DNA of 64,000 nt from Dreissena polymorpha (GCF_020536995.1 NC_068366.1:18045608-18109607); one strand, 5' to 3'; shown: positions 11,436-21,826, counted from the first letter of the stretch. The notes: a model not told the origin generated them from the sequence alone. Program-made: numbers and translations.

Positions 11436-12466
11436 CTTTTTATGCCCCCGGTAGGGTGGCATTTTGCAGTTGAACGGTCCGTCAGTCAGTATGTCAGTCT
11501 GTCCGTCCGTCCGAACAAACTTTAACATTGGCCATAACTTTTTAAATATTGAAGATAGCACCTTGATATTTGGCATGCATATGTATCTCATGGAGCTGCA
11601 CATTTTGAGTGGTAAACTTTCAAGGTGAACATCATTCTCTAAGGTCTAGGGTCAAAAAAACAAAGTCAAGGGAAGTCATAAGCTTTAAATGGACATAGTT
11701 ATCTGACCTGCCCACGTATATATTTTTGTTAAATAAATCAAAGCGGCACAGTAGGCGGCATTGTGTTTCTGACAAACACATTGTGGTAAAAGGTCAAGGT
11801 CAAGGTCATCCTTTACGGTCTACGGTAAAACAATACAGATTTAAGGGAAGACATACGCTTTAAAAAGGGAGAAAATTATTCAAATTTGAACATAGCCATG
11901 CATGTGTATCTCATGGAGCTGCACATTTTGAGTTGTGAATCTACAGTCACGGTAGTGGCTTTTAATTATTTGCTAAAAAAAATAGAGATTTGTTACAGAC
12001 AATTATTTTCAAGGGAAGTAATTTATATAATTATAAATCTCATATTATATATTTCCTTACCAAGAAATTAAGTTCTTTTTACAGTTACTGTACATATTTA
12101 TTATTTTGATTATTTATAACCCAAATGATTGATTTTTCAAAGTTTTTTTTAAAATGATATAATTATAATTTCTTTGATGTTCATTACTTACCTGTGGACT
12201 TATGTCCATAGATACATGATCAACTCTGGAAAAAGAAAAAACTCTGGCTATGATCTCTTTTAAACCACAGGCCTTGTTTGTCAGTGATGTCTGACATGAT
12301 CATAATTGACTGTGAGACCCCCCCCCGGTTGGATTGGACTAAATTCAAGGAAAGTAACAACCTTTAAAGGGAGATGATTTCTATACCTGCGAAATGATGA
12401 ATATAATGTTTATTTCAATGTGGCGCAGTAGGGGGCATTGTGTTTCTGACAAACACATCTCTTGTT
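11436..12466 (+). repeat. Hairpin-headed dispersed element (ATGCCCCCGGTAGGGTGGC)
   Basis: Starts TTTTTATGCCCCCGGTAGGG, then GTCAGTCTGTCCGTCCGTCC. Units follow with 'catgcatatgtatctcatggagctgcacattttgag' (11,573 and again ~11,896) and 'gcgcagtaggcggcattgtgtttctgacaaacaca' (11,748 and 12,423). It has the same build as the elements at 1,914 and 8,731 but different sequence. Non-coding. Confidence 0.75.
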
Positions 12467-12624
12467 AGGTTTGTAAAGCAGTATTTGTTTTTGTTCAAAT
12501 TCAGGTCTGTTACCATAGTTGAAAAATTATATATTGTTTTCCAAATGGGATCTTAACATTCCCAATAGAAGGTTTCAATATAAAATTGATTTAATGTTTA
12601 ACACTGTCAGTGTTTCTATTTCAG

Positions 12625-12751
12625 TGAGAGCAGGATGTTTGTCACAGAGCGTTGGTTCATCTTGAAGACGTGCGGCACCACTACACTGCTGAACGCCATC
12701 CAGCCCCTGCTGAAACTAGTCAAGGAAAAGTGTGGCTTTGACACTGCTGCT
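12625..12751 (+). CDS. AMD1: S-adenosylmethionine decarboxylase, exon with the autocleavage site
   Basis: First of five coding exons of adenosylmethionine decarboxylase, the pyruvoyl enzyme that makes decarboxylated SAM for spermidine and spermine synthesis. The exon follows ...TTTCTATTTCAG, starts with the last base of a split codon and ends GCTGCT|GTAAGA in phase 0. It encodes SESRMFVTERWFILKTCG and onward to GFDTAA. By comparison with the human enzyme, the Glu67-Ser68 cleavage pair (ES in SESRMF; Ser68 becomes the pyruvoyl group), Lys80 and the catalytic Cys82 (LKTCG) are all present. It corresponds to about human residues 66-107. The upstream exon with the Glu8/Glu11 region was not found within the 12.6 kb to the left. 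Confidence 0.93.
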
Positions 12752-13261
12752 GTAAGACATTTCAGTACAGTCAAAATGCACTGAAGTTTGTTCCAATCAT
12801 GTCATGCGTAATTCTTACACAGTTGTAAGAATAAATTTAAGAATAAAATTGCACACCTTGTGGGTTCATGAGGACATAAAAACAAAGTTTTTTCATTTAT
12901 GCATGACAATGCAAGAAGTTGTAAATATTGAATGTTTGTCGGACTTAATTTGATATGTTACAAGTTTTTCTTCATTTTTTCTTTATTCTTGCACACTATG
13001 ACAGTGTTTAATGGTTCAGACATTTTTGCAAAAAACTATGAAACAATCTTAAGGCTGGAATGAGAGTAGTCTGTTGTTTCGAATTCTGACATGGATGTCC
13101 CAGTATGGAACAGTTGCCAAATCATTTTACAAAAATCTATTTGCAATAAATAAGGTTACCAGTTTAGCTTATTGTTGCCTTTTTTGTTCCACTAATAATA
13201 AAATATCTTCTGAAAAAATAAGGTTAATTATATTTTAGTGATATATTTAAGACACATTTTG

Positions 13262-13480
13262 GGAAAATGCTTGAAGTGTAATCCCAAAAAGCCTGTGCAC
13301 AGGCTAATAATGGACAACATACATACTGAATAACTCTTTAGGAGAGACCTCCTTCAAACAAAATATTCATTAAAATCGGAAAGTGTTGTCCCTGATTAGC
13401 CTCTGCAGACTACACAGGCTAAACTGGAACAACACCTTGACACACTTGCATTATGCCCAGTTTCCAAAGAACGAGGCTCA
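13262..13480. repeat. Dispersed small repeat (GCCTGTGCAC...CACAGGCTAA family)
   Basis: Copy of a ~180-220 bp family recurring at 17,350-17,545, 17,952-18,130, 27,042-27,215 and 52,655-52,830. Shared phrases are 'attagcctgtgcagtccgcacaggctaat', 'gacgacacttt' and 'cattatgcccagttt'. Its internal inverted symmetry suggests a small non-autonomous element. Three copies lie in AMD1 introns. Confidence 0.75.
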
Positions 13481-13506
13481 TTTTGTTGAAAATTGAAATA
13501 TTTCAG

Positions 13507-13609
13507 GACATTTTCTACTCAAGGAAGAATTTCCTGCAGCCTGATAAGCAGCCATACATTCACAGGGCCTTTGAGAAGGAGGCGGATATCCTGGACACTA
13601 TGTTCAAGA
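13507..13609 (+). CDS. AMD1: S-adenosylmethionine decarboxylase, exon ending inside a minisatellite
   Basis: Follows the acceptor ATTTCAG and encodes DIFYSRKNFLQPDKQPYIH through ADILDTMFK. The family block FFYSRKNFMKP is clear. The most likely end is AAG A|GTAGGT, leaving one base that joins AT of the next exon to give Asn (FK-N-GAAY, matching the FPNGAAY region of the human protein). The last 19 bases of the exon plus the splice donor form the first unit of a 27 bp minisatellite running into the intron to ~14,600, so the true donor is followed by dozens of near-copies of itself. Phases fit the neighbouring exons exactly. Confidence 0.9.
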
Positions 13610-14600
13610 GTAGGTCCTTTGACACCATGTTCAAAATAAGTCGCTGGACATCATGTTCAAAAGTAGGCCCCTGGACACCATGTTCAAAATGAGTCCCTTA
13701 ACATCATGTTCAAAAGTAGGTCCCTGGACACCATGTTGAAAAAATCCTGGACACCATGTTCAAAATTAGGTCCCGGGACACCATGTTAATAAAGGCCCTG
13801 AACACCATGTTTAAGAGTAGGTCCCTTTACACCATGTTAAAAAAGACCCTGAACACCATGTTTAAAGAAGGTCCTTGGACACCATATTGCAAAATAGGTC
13901 CCTTTACACCATGTTCAAAAGAAGTACCAGGGCCCCATGTTCAAAAGTAGTTTTTGGACACCTTGTTATAAAGTAGGTCCCTGGACACCAAGAGAAAAAG
14001 TAGGTCCCTGGACACCATGTTCAAAAGTAGTTAATGGGCAACATGTTAAAAAGTAGGTCCCTGGACACCAAGTTAAAAAGTAGGTCCCTGGACACCATGT
14101 TCAAAAGTAGTTCTTGGGCACCATGTTCTAAAGAAGTTCTTGGACACCATGTTAAAAAGTAGGTCCCTGGACACCAAGTTAAAAAGTAGGTTCCTGGACA
14201 CCATGATCAAAAGTAGTTCACTGACACCATGTTCAAAAGTAGGACATTATGTTCAAAAGTAGTTCTTGGACACCGTGTTCAAAAGTAGATGCATGGACAC
14301 CAAGTTACAAAGTAGTTTCCTGGACACCATGTTCAAAAGTAGGGCTCTGGACACCATGTTTAAAAGTAGGTCCCTAGACACCATGTTCAATAGAAGGAAA
14401 TCGTGGACACCATTTTCAAAGGTAGGTCCCTGGACGCCATGTTTAAAGGAAGGTGTCTTTACACCATGTTCAAAAGTAGTTCCCTGACACCATTTTATAA
14501 AACGTAGGTCCCTGGACACCATGTTCAAGAGAAGGTCGCTAGACATCATTTTCAAAAGAAAGTCCCTTGACACCATGTTCAAAAATAGGTCAGCTGTCTT
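13591..14600 (+). repeat. 27 bp minisatellite derived from an AMD1 exon end and its splice donor
   Basis: About 37 units of roughly CTGGACACCATGTTCAAAAG + TAGGTCC. The first unit is the last 19 coding bases of the AMD1 exon (LDTMFK) plus the donor GTAGGTCC. The period is 9 codons, so units read in frame as SLDTMFKSR. Most units keep A|GTAGG; others have changed it. Variation between units (AAAATAAG, AAAGAAGG, ATAAAG) indicates an old, diverged array rather than a fresh expansion. Confidence 0.92.
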
Positions 14601-14875
14601 CCCATGTTCAAAAGTAGGTCAGCTGTTTAACGATGTTCAAAAGTAGGCTAGCTTTCTTAATATCATGTTCAAAAATAGGCCAGCTGTCTTTGTAGCATGA
14701 TCAAAAGTAGGGCATCTGTCTTTGTACCATGTTTAAAAATGGGCCATTTGTCTTTGTATCATGTTCTGAAGTAGGCCAGCTGTCTTTGTACCATTTTCAA
14801 AAGTAGGTCAGCTGTCTTACCATGTTAAAGCCGGACATCATTTTTAAAAGTAGGTCTGTGCCTGTATTCACCTAA
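14581..14875 (+). repeat. Derived ~33 bp sub-array continuing the AMD1 minisatellite
   Basis: Units such as CATGTTCAAAAGTAGGTCAG followed by CTGTCTTTGTAC. The core CATGTTCAAAAGTAGG is kept, but the GGACAC part is replaced by GCCAGCTGTCTTTGT. It is a higher-order variant of the adjoining 27 bp array. Confidence 0.85.
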
Positions 14876-15668
14876 CAATTCTTAGACTTAAGTTTAAGAA
14901 TAAAGAAAATTCTTTTGGAATATTCAAGAATTGCTTTAATTTTGAGTCAAACTTTGCATTAAACACCTCTGTATACACCATTCTTCATGAAGAACATTCT
15001 GTTAAGGACATTATCACCAGTGGTAGCCTATATGTATACAAACAGTGAACATATTTGTCATATTTCTGAGTATATTCAATTTCTTCATTATCACGTCTAA
15101 GAATGGGTTGGTGAGTACTGGCCTATTTGTCTTGATACTTGAGCCTATGTCATAATCCAGTAGGATCACTGCCGACCAATATCCCAAAAATTTGACATTT
15201 ATGCACATGTTTAACTTAGGCAGACCACATCTGTGAGTAAGAAACTCGTAGGTATGTCACTAACAACTGTGGCTGAACTTTGTTAGCTACAAGTTGCTTG
15301 TTTTTCACATATGGCATCCAGATATCTCCAGTCTGACATATCCAAAGATAGACTGTTTAGAAGTGTTTTATTGAATAATTCAATATTTCATAGTCATGAT
15401 ATTAAAACGCAATTTTTGTACACATATAATGATTTCGTTTCAATAGATTATTGAATTTAATTTAACTCAGTGGTTTCAATACAACACAAGAGATGCTGAG
15501 ATGTTAGCAATTTGTGACCAATTAAGCTCATAACTATGTTCATCTTTAGTTATCTTCATCTTTCAACACTTGTAGTCAAACATATAATTATACATGTGAA
15601 AACTATTCTTGGATTGACAATCATTTCAACATGACTGATTGTTCTTGTTGAAACTTCAAACAACATAT
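14876..15668. other. AMD1 intron; no further gene seen
   Basis: AT-rich intron sequence. A short minus-strand frame exists but has no recognisable similarity. Confidence 0.5.
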
Positions 15669-15910
15669 TTATTATCCTCCGCCATAGGCGGAGGGATATT
15701 GTTTTGGCATTGTCCGTCCATCAGTCCGTCTTTCCGTTCGTCCTTCCGTCCGTCTGTCCGGAGCCATATCTTGAAAGTGCTTTGTCGTATTTCATTGAAA
15801 CTTGGTATGAGTATATATAGGAATAACAGGATGATGCAAATGGCATTGTACACCATCCGTTAATAACTGAGTTATGGCCCTTTTTATCTTGAAAAAATGC
15901 TTTTTTTGTG
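15669..15910 (+). repeat. Truncated copy of the CCTCCGC-hairpin element
   Basis: Starts TTATTATCCTCCGCCATAGG and runs through the CCGTCC region and one unit ('ggagccatatcttgaaagtg', 'aaacttggtatgag'). It stops after 'gaaaaaatgcttttttt'. Same family as 8,731-9,212. Confidence 0.85.
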
Positions 15911-16589
15911 TGCAGTTTTATTTATCCATGCTGTCAACAATTCAATTCACATTATATCATTTCGAGGTATTAAAAGTCAATGGTTATTATGCTTTGTAAC
16001 CACAGAGAAGCAAAATATTTGTTGTAAGTCTTCACATAATATTGCTTTTTAAAATGTACATTTACTTTGCATTGGCCTGTTCCTAAATACTGCACTAAAT
16101 CATGTGTACATTTAGTAAAGAGTTGCATATTAAATACAGTTATTTAAGTGTTTTAGTAAGTTAAAAGGAAAGACTTTTGTAAAAAGATAGTTGTAAATAT
16201 GATAGGTGAGTAAATGTGATTTCCCTATGTCCAGCGTTGGTCATGATGCTTTGTTCTGTGTGGGTCGTCAACTTTTAGCTCGTAACCACTACAGACCACA
16301 TTATGACTCAATCTTGACTGGGTCAGAGTGTTTATCTGGACAAAATCTATGACAATTTAAAATCTGGTCCCTAAACTAGTTCACCTGGTCGAATCTTAGA
16401 AAAACCTTGTAACTACTCTTGAAGCCACATTTAGGACTTAATCTTGATGAAACTTGTTCAGAATGTTCATGTAGACAATATCAAGACCGAGTTCGAATCT
16501 GGGTCACATGCTTCCTAAAAACTAAGTCATAAGGTTAAGTCTTAGGACAGTTAAGTTAACACTGAAGAAGCCACATTTTAAAATTTGTC

Positions 16590-16820
16590 TTAACCCTTTA
16601 TCACTTAGATACATATTTTGCCGCATTTGTAGTCCCTCAGAAAGTTTAATTTAATTAAAGACCTTTCTAACTAGATTCAATTTTAAAAGCTTCATAAATA
16701 CTGATACGCAGCAAACAGCATAAAACCTGAACAGACTGTGAGTTACTCGCAGGCTGTTCTGGTTTTATACTGTTTGCACATAGTCATTTTCACTTCTGCT
16801 TCTGAGTGGGAAAGGGTTTA
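16590..16820 (+). repeat. Palindrome-centred TTAA/CCC-ended small element
   Basis: Second copy of the element at 10,409-10,604. Left edge TTAACCCTTTATCAC; right edge GGGAAAGGGTTTA, i.e. inverted CCCTTT ends. The central palindrome AGCATAAAACCTGAACAG ... GTTCTGGTTTTATACT is kept. The ends and TTAA suggest piggyBac-type mobilisation (inference). Confidence 0.65.
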
Positions 16821-17195
16821 TGAAGCTTGGTAAGAATGTGTATGAAGATTCCAAGGCCTTTCAGAATCTGGGTCACATATGTCCGACAACTAGATCACCT
16901 GTCAACCTTGTTATCACTCTATCACTTGATAACCTTTTTCAGAAATTGTATCGTGACATTTTCTACGCTGTGTTTGAATCTAGCCCTGTTGTCTTGATAT
17001 GTTAAGAACATTGCAAATATTATAGGCTTGTTAATTAATGTAATTAATGTATATACGATATAATGACGTTTGTAAAGAATATGAAAATTTGTGAGCAAAT
17101 CCCTAATACCTGCACATGTACCGATACCCGTGACTAAGTATGAAAACTCAACATCAACGTTCTAGTGACCCCGTTTGCTATATTTTTGTTTATAG

Positions 17196-17293
17196 ATGGC
17201 GCCGCCTACACACTGGGGCGCATCAACCGTGACTGCTGGTATCTGAACACGCTCTATGAAGTGGGCGTCAGCCAGCCTGATCAGACAGTGGAA
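17196..17293 (+). CDS. AMD1: S-adenosylmethionine decarboxylase, exon with putrescine-site residues
   Basis: Follows TTTTTGTTTATAG and ends GTGGAA|GTATCC. With one base from the previous exon it encodes NGAAYTLGRINRDCWYLNTL and then YEVGVSQPDQTVE. It aligns without gaps to human [20 protein letters not shown]... and SQPDQTLE. Asp174 and Glu178 (in QPDQTVE), which belong to the putrescine/charge network that speeds processing and activity in animal enzymes, are present. It lies ~3.6 kb after the previous exon. Confidence 0.94.
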
Positions 17294-17349
17294 GTATCCT
17301 TGCAAAACGTGGTGTAGTGAAATATATACTTGTACATGGATTGCACTGT

Positions 17350-17545
17350 GGGAAAATGGGGCTTCATGCATGTGCCTGTGGAGTATGCAGAGGCTAATCA
17401 GGGGCAACTTTTCCGCTTTTCTGTGTTTTATATTGGAAGAAAGTTTCTTCTTAGTGAAAATTCAGTTTAGGCGGAAAGTGTTGACCCAGATAAGCCTTTG
17501 ATGATTGTAGAGGCTAAGCTGAGATGACACTTTACGCATATTAAT
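17350..17545. repeat. Dispersed small repeat, GCCTGTGCAG family
   Basis: Starts ~60 bp after the AMD1 exon. It carries 'gggaaaatggggcttcatgcatgtg', 'aattcagtttaggcggaaagtgtt' and 'gatgacactttacgcat'. Confidence 0.7.
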
Positions 17546-17951
17546 TAAACCCTGACATGTAAAAAAGAACTTATAATCACACCCCTCAAACATTTGAATC
17601 CTGAATTAATGTCAAGCATTGAAGATGCCAGCGTTATTTGCATTGTCATGGTAGTTGTTTGGACCCAACCAGGCAGATTTTGAACAATTATTTGTTGTAA
17701 ATAAATATTCTGATGCTTACTTAAATAATCACAAATGTGGTAGGTGTTCTGGACCCAGATGGTTTAATAGTTAATGACTGGTCAAACATACTATAATAAG
17801 CACGGTTAATTTAAGTTTTCGAATGCAAATAGATTTAATTTTTTTTTACAGTCCAATATCGGCTCAAAGTGTCTCATAGTTTGAAAGATTTAAGCCCCTT
17901 GAGCTTAGTTTAAGGCAGTAAATAAAATAATGAAAATTGTACCATATTCTA

Positions 17952-18130
17952 TGAAAACTGGGCTTAATGCCTGAGCATAAAGTGTCATCTCAGATTATTC
18001 TGTGCAGTTTTAAGATTGATACCTTCAGTTTGTATGGAAGTGTTTATTTAAAAACTGTCTGTTCTAAACAAAAGTCCATTCTAGGCACAAAGTCTGCACA
18101 GGCTAATCTGGGATGACACTTTACGTACAT
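17952..18130. repeat. Dispersed small repeat, GCCTGTGCAG family
   Basis: Carries 'gaaaactgggcttaatgc', 'aaagtgtcatctcagatta' and 'tctgcacaggctaatctgg'. Its right end abuts the target site of the hAT-like element that follows. Confidence 0.7.
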
Positions 18131-18135
18131 GTATT

Positions 18136-19281
18136 CAGAGCTCCAGATAACTTTTCAGAGTAATTGGGTAAATACCCACTACTTTTGAGTTCAATTGGGT
18201 ATTTTCCAATTGGGTATTTTCCAATTGGGTACAAAAAAGTACCCACTACTTTAATTGACAATGGGGTATTTATTTTTGTATAAAATTGGGTGTTTTCATT
18301 TTCTTAAATTCTCAAATGCTTACCTGAATGAGCTAGTTCAAGTTTCACTCTCAATTGATTAGTTTCTGAGATCTTGTGTTATTATGTATATGAATCCATA
18401 AAATACATAGAGGATATTTGTTGGATTCGATGGAATATCGAATTTATTTCACGAGTGATCATAGAAAACAATATTTTCACGAGTGGCGAAGCCACGAGTG
18501 AAAATATATATTTTCTATGATCACGAGTGAAATAAAATCGATATTCCATCGAATCCAACAAATTTTATTTTTCTTTTATGCTTTTTTGACCGTTTATTTA
18601 CATCGTAAATGAGTTTAACTGGATAATTTCGCTGGATTAATGACGTCATTTCGTCGAAAAAATGACGTCATTTCACAGCAAAACAGTGAAAAATATCGAT
18701 ATTTGTCACTGTTATTTTTCACTGTTTAAAACAGTGAAATACCAATTTTATTTCACTGATATTTCTCTATTAACCACCGGAATGCATAAAATAAAGTCTT
18801 GATTTTAAAAAAAAGTTCGACGATTTTTTCCAAAAGTTTTCTAACAATATAAGCACTGTCAGCGCTTGCCTCCGACACAATATCGTCAAAATTAATTTCA
18901 CTTTATTTTCCGCGTCTGATTTTGTGTTGCTCGCGGTTTATTAACTTAAAATTGATTTTTTTTTGTGCCTGGGATACGTTATTTCCCTTTTTACGGCCTC
19001 GCGGTTTCGACATTTTTACAACAATAACACGTTGTTACATAGACGCTTTCTTCAGTACATACTATTGTGCTGAATAAAGTTCTTGGACGAATTGGAAAGA
19101 ATCCGGGTATTTTGGACACGGGTATTTCCGGGACAGATTTACTCGTTACGCAAAGGAAAATACGATATGCGTAATCGGCAATTTTAATTGGGTTTTGGTA
19201 CGCAGTGTTTTATTTTCCTATGGGTAATCGGCAATTTTACATTGGATATTTACGCAAATACGCACCTTATCTTTAGCTCTG
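18136..19281. mobile_element. hAT-like non-autonomous DNA transposon, 1,146 bp
   Basis: Ends are CAGAGCTCCAGATAA (left) and, reversed, CAGAGCTAAAGATAA (right). A direct duplication TGTATT flanks them (18,130-18,135 and 19,282-19,287). CAGAG termini suit the hAT superfamily, though 8 bp duplications are more usual there. No transposase frame. A large palindrome (18,415-18,565) lies inside, probably a later nested insertion. Confidence 0.7.
18415..18565. repeat. Large palindrome (TTGTTGGATTCGATGGAATA)
   Basis: Left arm TTGTTGGATTCGATGGAATA and on to TTTTCACGAGTGGC; right arm GCCACGAGTGAAAA and on to TATTCCATCGAATCCAACAA. The arms are nearly perfect over ~70 bp with almost no spacer. It is followed by TGACGTCATTTC repeats (18,640-18,680) and paired AACAGTGAAA motifs. 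Compare the palindrome at 28,240-28,408, also followed by GACGTCA motifs. Confidence 0.85.
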
Positions 19282-19422
19282 TGTATTCAGCCATTTATTA
19301 AGCCCAGTTTCCCAGAACATGGCTCAATTCGTCTTCAAACATTAACCATGTTGAATTCGATGGGTTCTTGAGCAAGGCCCAATCAGTAGTAGCTCCTATT
19401 TATGTCATTGACTCCTTGCTAG

Positions 19423-19503
19423 CTGCTCATGTGGGGCCTGTGCCCCAACATCATGAATATCTTCACACGGGAAGTGAGCGCTGACGGGCCTGATGCCACC
19501 AGG
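19423..19503 (+). CDS. AMD1: S-adenosylmethionine decarboxylase, short exon
   Basis: Exactly 27 codons: CTGCTCATG after ...CTTGCTAG to ACCAGG|GTGAGT. It encodes LLMWGLCPNIMNIFTREVSA followed by DGPDATR. It is the least conserved of the exons but aligns to human [20 protein letters not shown]... with identical length and ends at the same position (DVTR / DATR). Both junctions are phase 0. Confidence 0.88.
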
Positions 19504-19753
19504 GTGAGTGCAAGAGGACTGTATTGTTGTCATAACAACCAAGAATTGTAGGGGTGCCATGGCAATCACAAATATTGGTGCATTATTATAGAGCTGTGTG
19601 TGTCATGTTGGCAGGAATAAGCCATAACTTATTGACAAATGCTTCAACAATTTTGTATATTCTATAAACGAACTGGCTGTAGTGCATTATAACCAGTAAA
19701 TGTGTGATATTTTGGCATTAATATTCTAATATTAAAAAGGTGGTGATCTTTAA

Positions 19754-21255
19754 TGCCTCGGTCACACTGTCACAAATCAGAGCTAAGATGGAGCTACGAT
19801 TCAATCGGCTACGAATGACTACGAAATTGGCAAAATTCGTAGGCCGCTACGATTTCAGTACGGAGCACAACAAATCTACCATCAAAATGTTGGAAAACGA
19901 ACAAGGAAATGTACGGACTGCTACTGATCGACGCGATTTAGAATGGAGCGCCACGAATCGGTACAATCAAACTACGAATCCGCTATGGTCTGGTACGATT
20001 AAGTACGCTGCTACTCGAATCAGTACGATCTAACCATGGATCCGCTACGGTCTTGTACGGGTAAGTACGAACTAGAACGGTCCGCTACGAAGCAGTGGAA
20101 ATTGCGACGGACTGGTACGGACAGGACGGAAAGAACTACGATTGAACATTGGACCCCCAGCATCTTGTATTGTCATACACAGATTTCCTCCCAAAAAGAG
20201 AACATGCAAGCGGCAGCAACAGCGCGTAACAGAAATAATGGAATCAGCAGTGTCTGGAGAAGAGTCTACCTCCTCCATCCTAAACCAAGATCGAGGTCGT
20301 CTTAAAAGCCAGTCTCTTATCCACCACCTCCTTTTTCTTCTCTGACCTAATAAAGTATGTAATGATTGATGTACAAATATAGATTATGCAAAGGAAAGTA
20401 TGATGAATTTTGTATTTTATTATGTCGGCTATTAATTAAACAATTATTAAATCACGTAAAAGTAAGAGCAAGATTCATAAGGCATATGAGGCAGACACTT
20501 ACCTGCAAATAAAAAAAATGTATTACTAGTATGATCAAATTCTAATATTTTCAAAATACGTAACCTTTAGCACAACGTTATACTGTTTATACGATATTGA
20601 ATCATTATTACATCTGTGGATATTGTCAAGCAGCTCGACTACGGCCTCTGCATTTTGTGCAATATCCAAGTGTAACACATTTACCGCAAACGCAATTTGC
20701 TAGCGGTTCATGATTGTGAACTCAACAAATGCAAGCACGGTTGCTTTGTAATTTCAATGATACATTTCAGTAGAAATTTATTGTAGTGCACTGTACATGT
20801 CCGTACTGTTTCGTGCTGAAATGTAGTACATCGTACACGATCGTTCAAATTCCTGCCTATCCGTAGTACAACCTACTAGCTTTCCGTAGTATATCCGTGG
20901 AATAATCGTAGCTAATACGTAGCATAACTGTACCGCTCAGTAGTTCTTCGTATCAATCCGTAGAAGTCCTTGAAAATCTTTGGGCTTAAGAAAAAGTACG
21001 GACGACTACGGTGTCGTTACGAACTAGTACGGTTTAGTACGGACTGCTACGGATATGCTACGGTCGATAAATTCGTAGCAATTTTTTGAACATGTTCAAA
21101 ATTTGTCAAGAGTCGCTTCGGACATCCAAAAACTTCTACGACTGATCACGGATCAAGTACGAAGAGCCACGGTCCAGTAAGGATAGCTACGAACTGTGCC
21201 GAAAAGTATTCGTAGCTCGTTCGTAGCTCTGATTCGTGACAGTGTGACCAAGGCA
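19754..21255. mobile_element. PIF/Harbinger-like non-autonomous element with TACGA/TACGG sub-terminal repeats
   Basis: 1,502 bp element with inverted ends TGCCTCGGTCACACTGTCAC (left) and, reversed, TGCCTTGGTCACACTGTCAC (right), both continuing into RAATCAGAGCTA. TAA flanks both sides (19,751-19,753 and 21,256-21,258), fitting the TWA target of PIF/Harbinger. Both halves are packed with TACGAA, TACGGA and TACGGT on both strands. The open frames inside are repeat by-products; no transposase. It lies in the AMD1 intron. Confidence 0.75.
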
Positions 21256-21590
21256 TAAAGTTTATCTTAAATTTTGCTCTGGCATTAATATTGGTCTGAA
21301 CTGATGACATATTATAATAATGGCTACTTTAAAAACTTGCTATGATGCATGTTGAAAACATTGGAACAAATTAACAGTTTTGCCCTGCTTGTCTATGGGC
21401 ATTTTACATGCCTGCAAATGTTAACATTTACCATAATTCACAACAAAATAAATGTTTGAGGAACTGTCTATCATGATTTTCAGAAATTGTTGAATTAAGA
21501 AGTATTAAATTAAAGAAATTGAAAGTCAACACAAGTTTTTCACACCCAATACTTCAAAACTTAAATATGAAAATAATTAATAAATTCCAG

Positions 21591-21758
21591 AAATCTGGCA
21601 TCGACAAGATCCTCCCCGATGCAAAGATTGACGAGTTCCTGTTTGAGCCATGTGGTTACTCCATAAACGGACTGCTGCCCCACGGTCAGTACTTCACCAT
21701 TCATGTGACCCCGGAACCCAACTGCTCCTACGTGAGCTTTGAGAGCAATGTGCCCAAG
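21591..21758 (+). CDS. AMD1: S-adenosylmethionine decarboxylase, exon with catalytic Ser229/His243
   Basis: Follows AATAAATTCCAG and ends CCCAAG|GTAGAT in phase 0, 56 codons. It encodes KSGIDKILPDAKIDEFLFEP, then CGYSINGLLPHGQYFTIHVT and PEPNCSYVSFESNVPK. Human active-site residues Phe223, Ser229, His243 and Glu247 and the putrescine-site Glu256 are all present (LFEPCGYS, TIHVTPEP, SYVSFES). It stops at about human residue 260-265. The remaining ~70 residues (FVTTLFVNQ region) were not seen anywhere downstream. The exon end and donor are duplicated in tandem (21,776-21,826). Confidence 0.95.
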
Positions 21759-21826
21759 GTAGATCAAGCCCAAATGCTCCTACGTGAGCTTTGAGAGCAA
21801 TTGCCCAAGGTAGGTCAAGCCCAACA
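21724..21826 (+). repeat. 52 bp tandem duplication of an AMD1 exon end and splice donor
   Basis: Positions 21,724-21,775 (last 35 exon bases plus 17 intron bases) are repeated at 21,776-21,826. The second copy differs by a one-base loss (CAATTGCCC for CAATGTGCCC) and has GTAGGT in place of GTAGAT, so a second, displaced donor exists. Using it would break the frame within the duplicate. Confidence 0.95.

Noticed and set aside
13453-13950. Open frames continuing the AMD1 exon into the repeat as extra coding sequence
   Set aside because: The family protein passes from this point to NGAAY, supplied exactly by the exon at 17,196 with matching phase; the frames exist because the unit is nine codons long.
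13591-14600. Regular repeats resembling a CRISPR array
   Set aside because: Units are contiguous 27 bp tandem copies without unique spacers, in a eukaryotic intron, and derive from the adjoining exon.
19740-20345. Open frames inside the TACGA-rich element as a transposase
   Set aside because: Low-complexity translation of TACGA/TACGG repeats; no DDE or DNA-binding motif.
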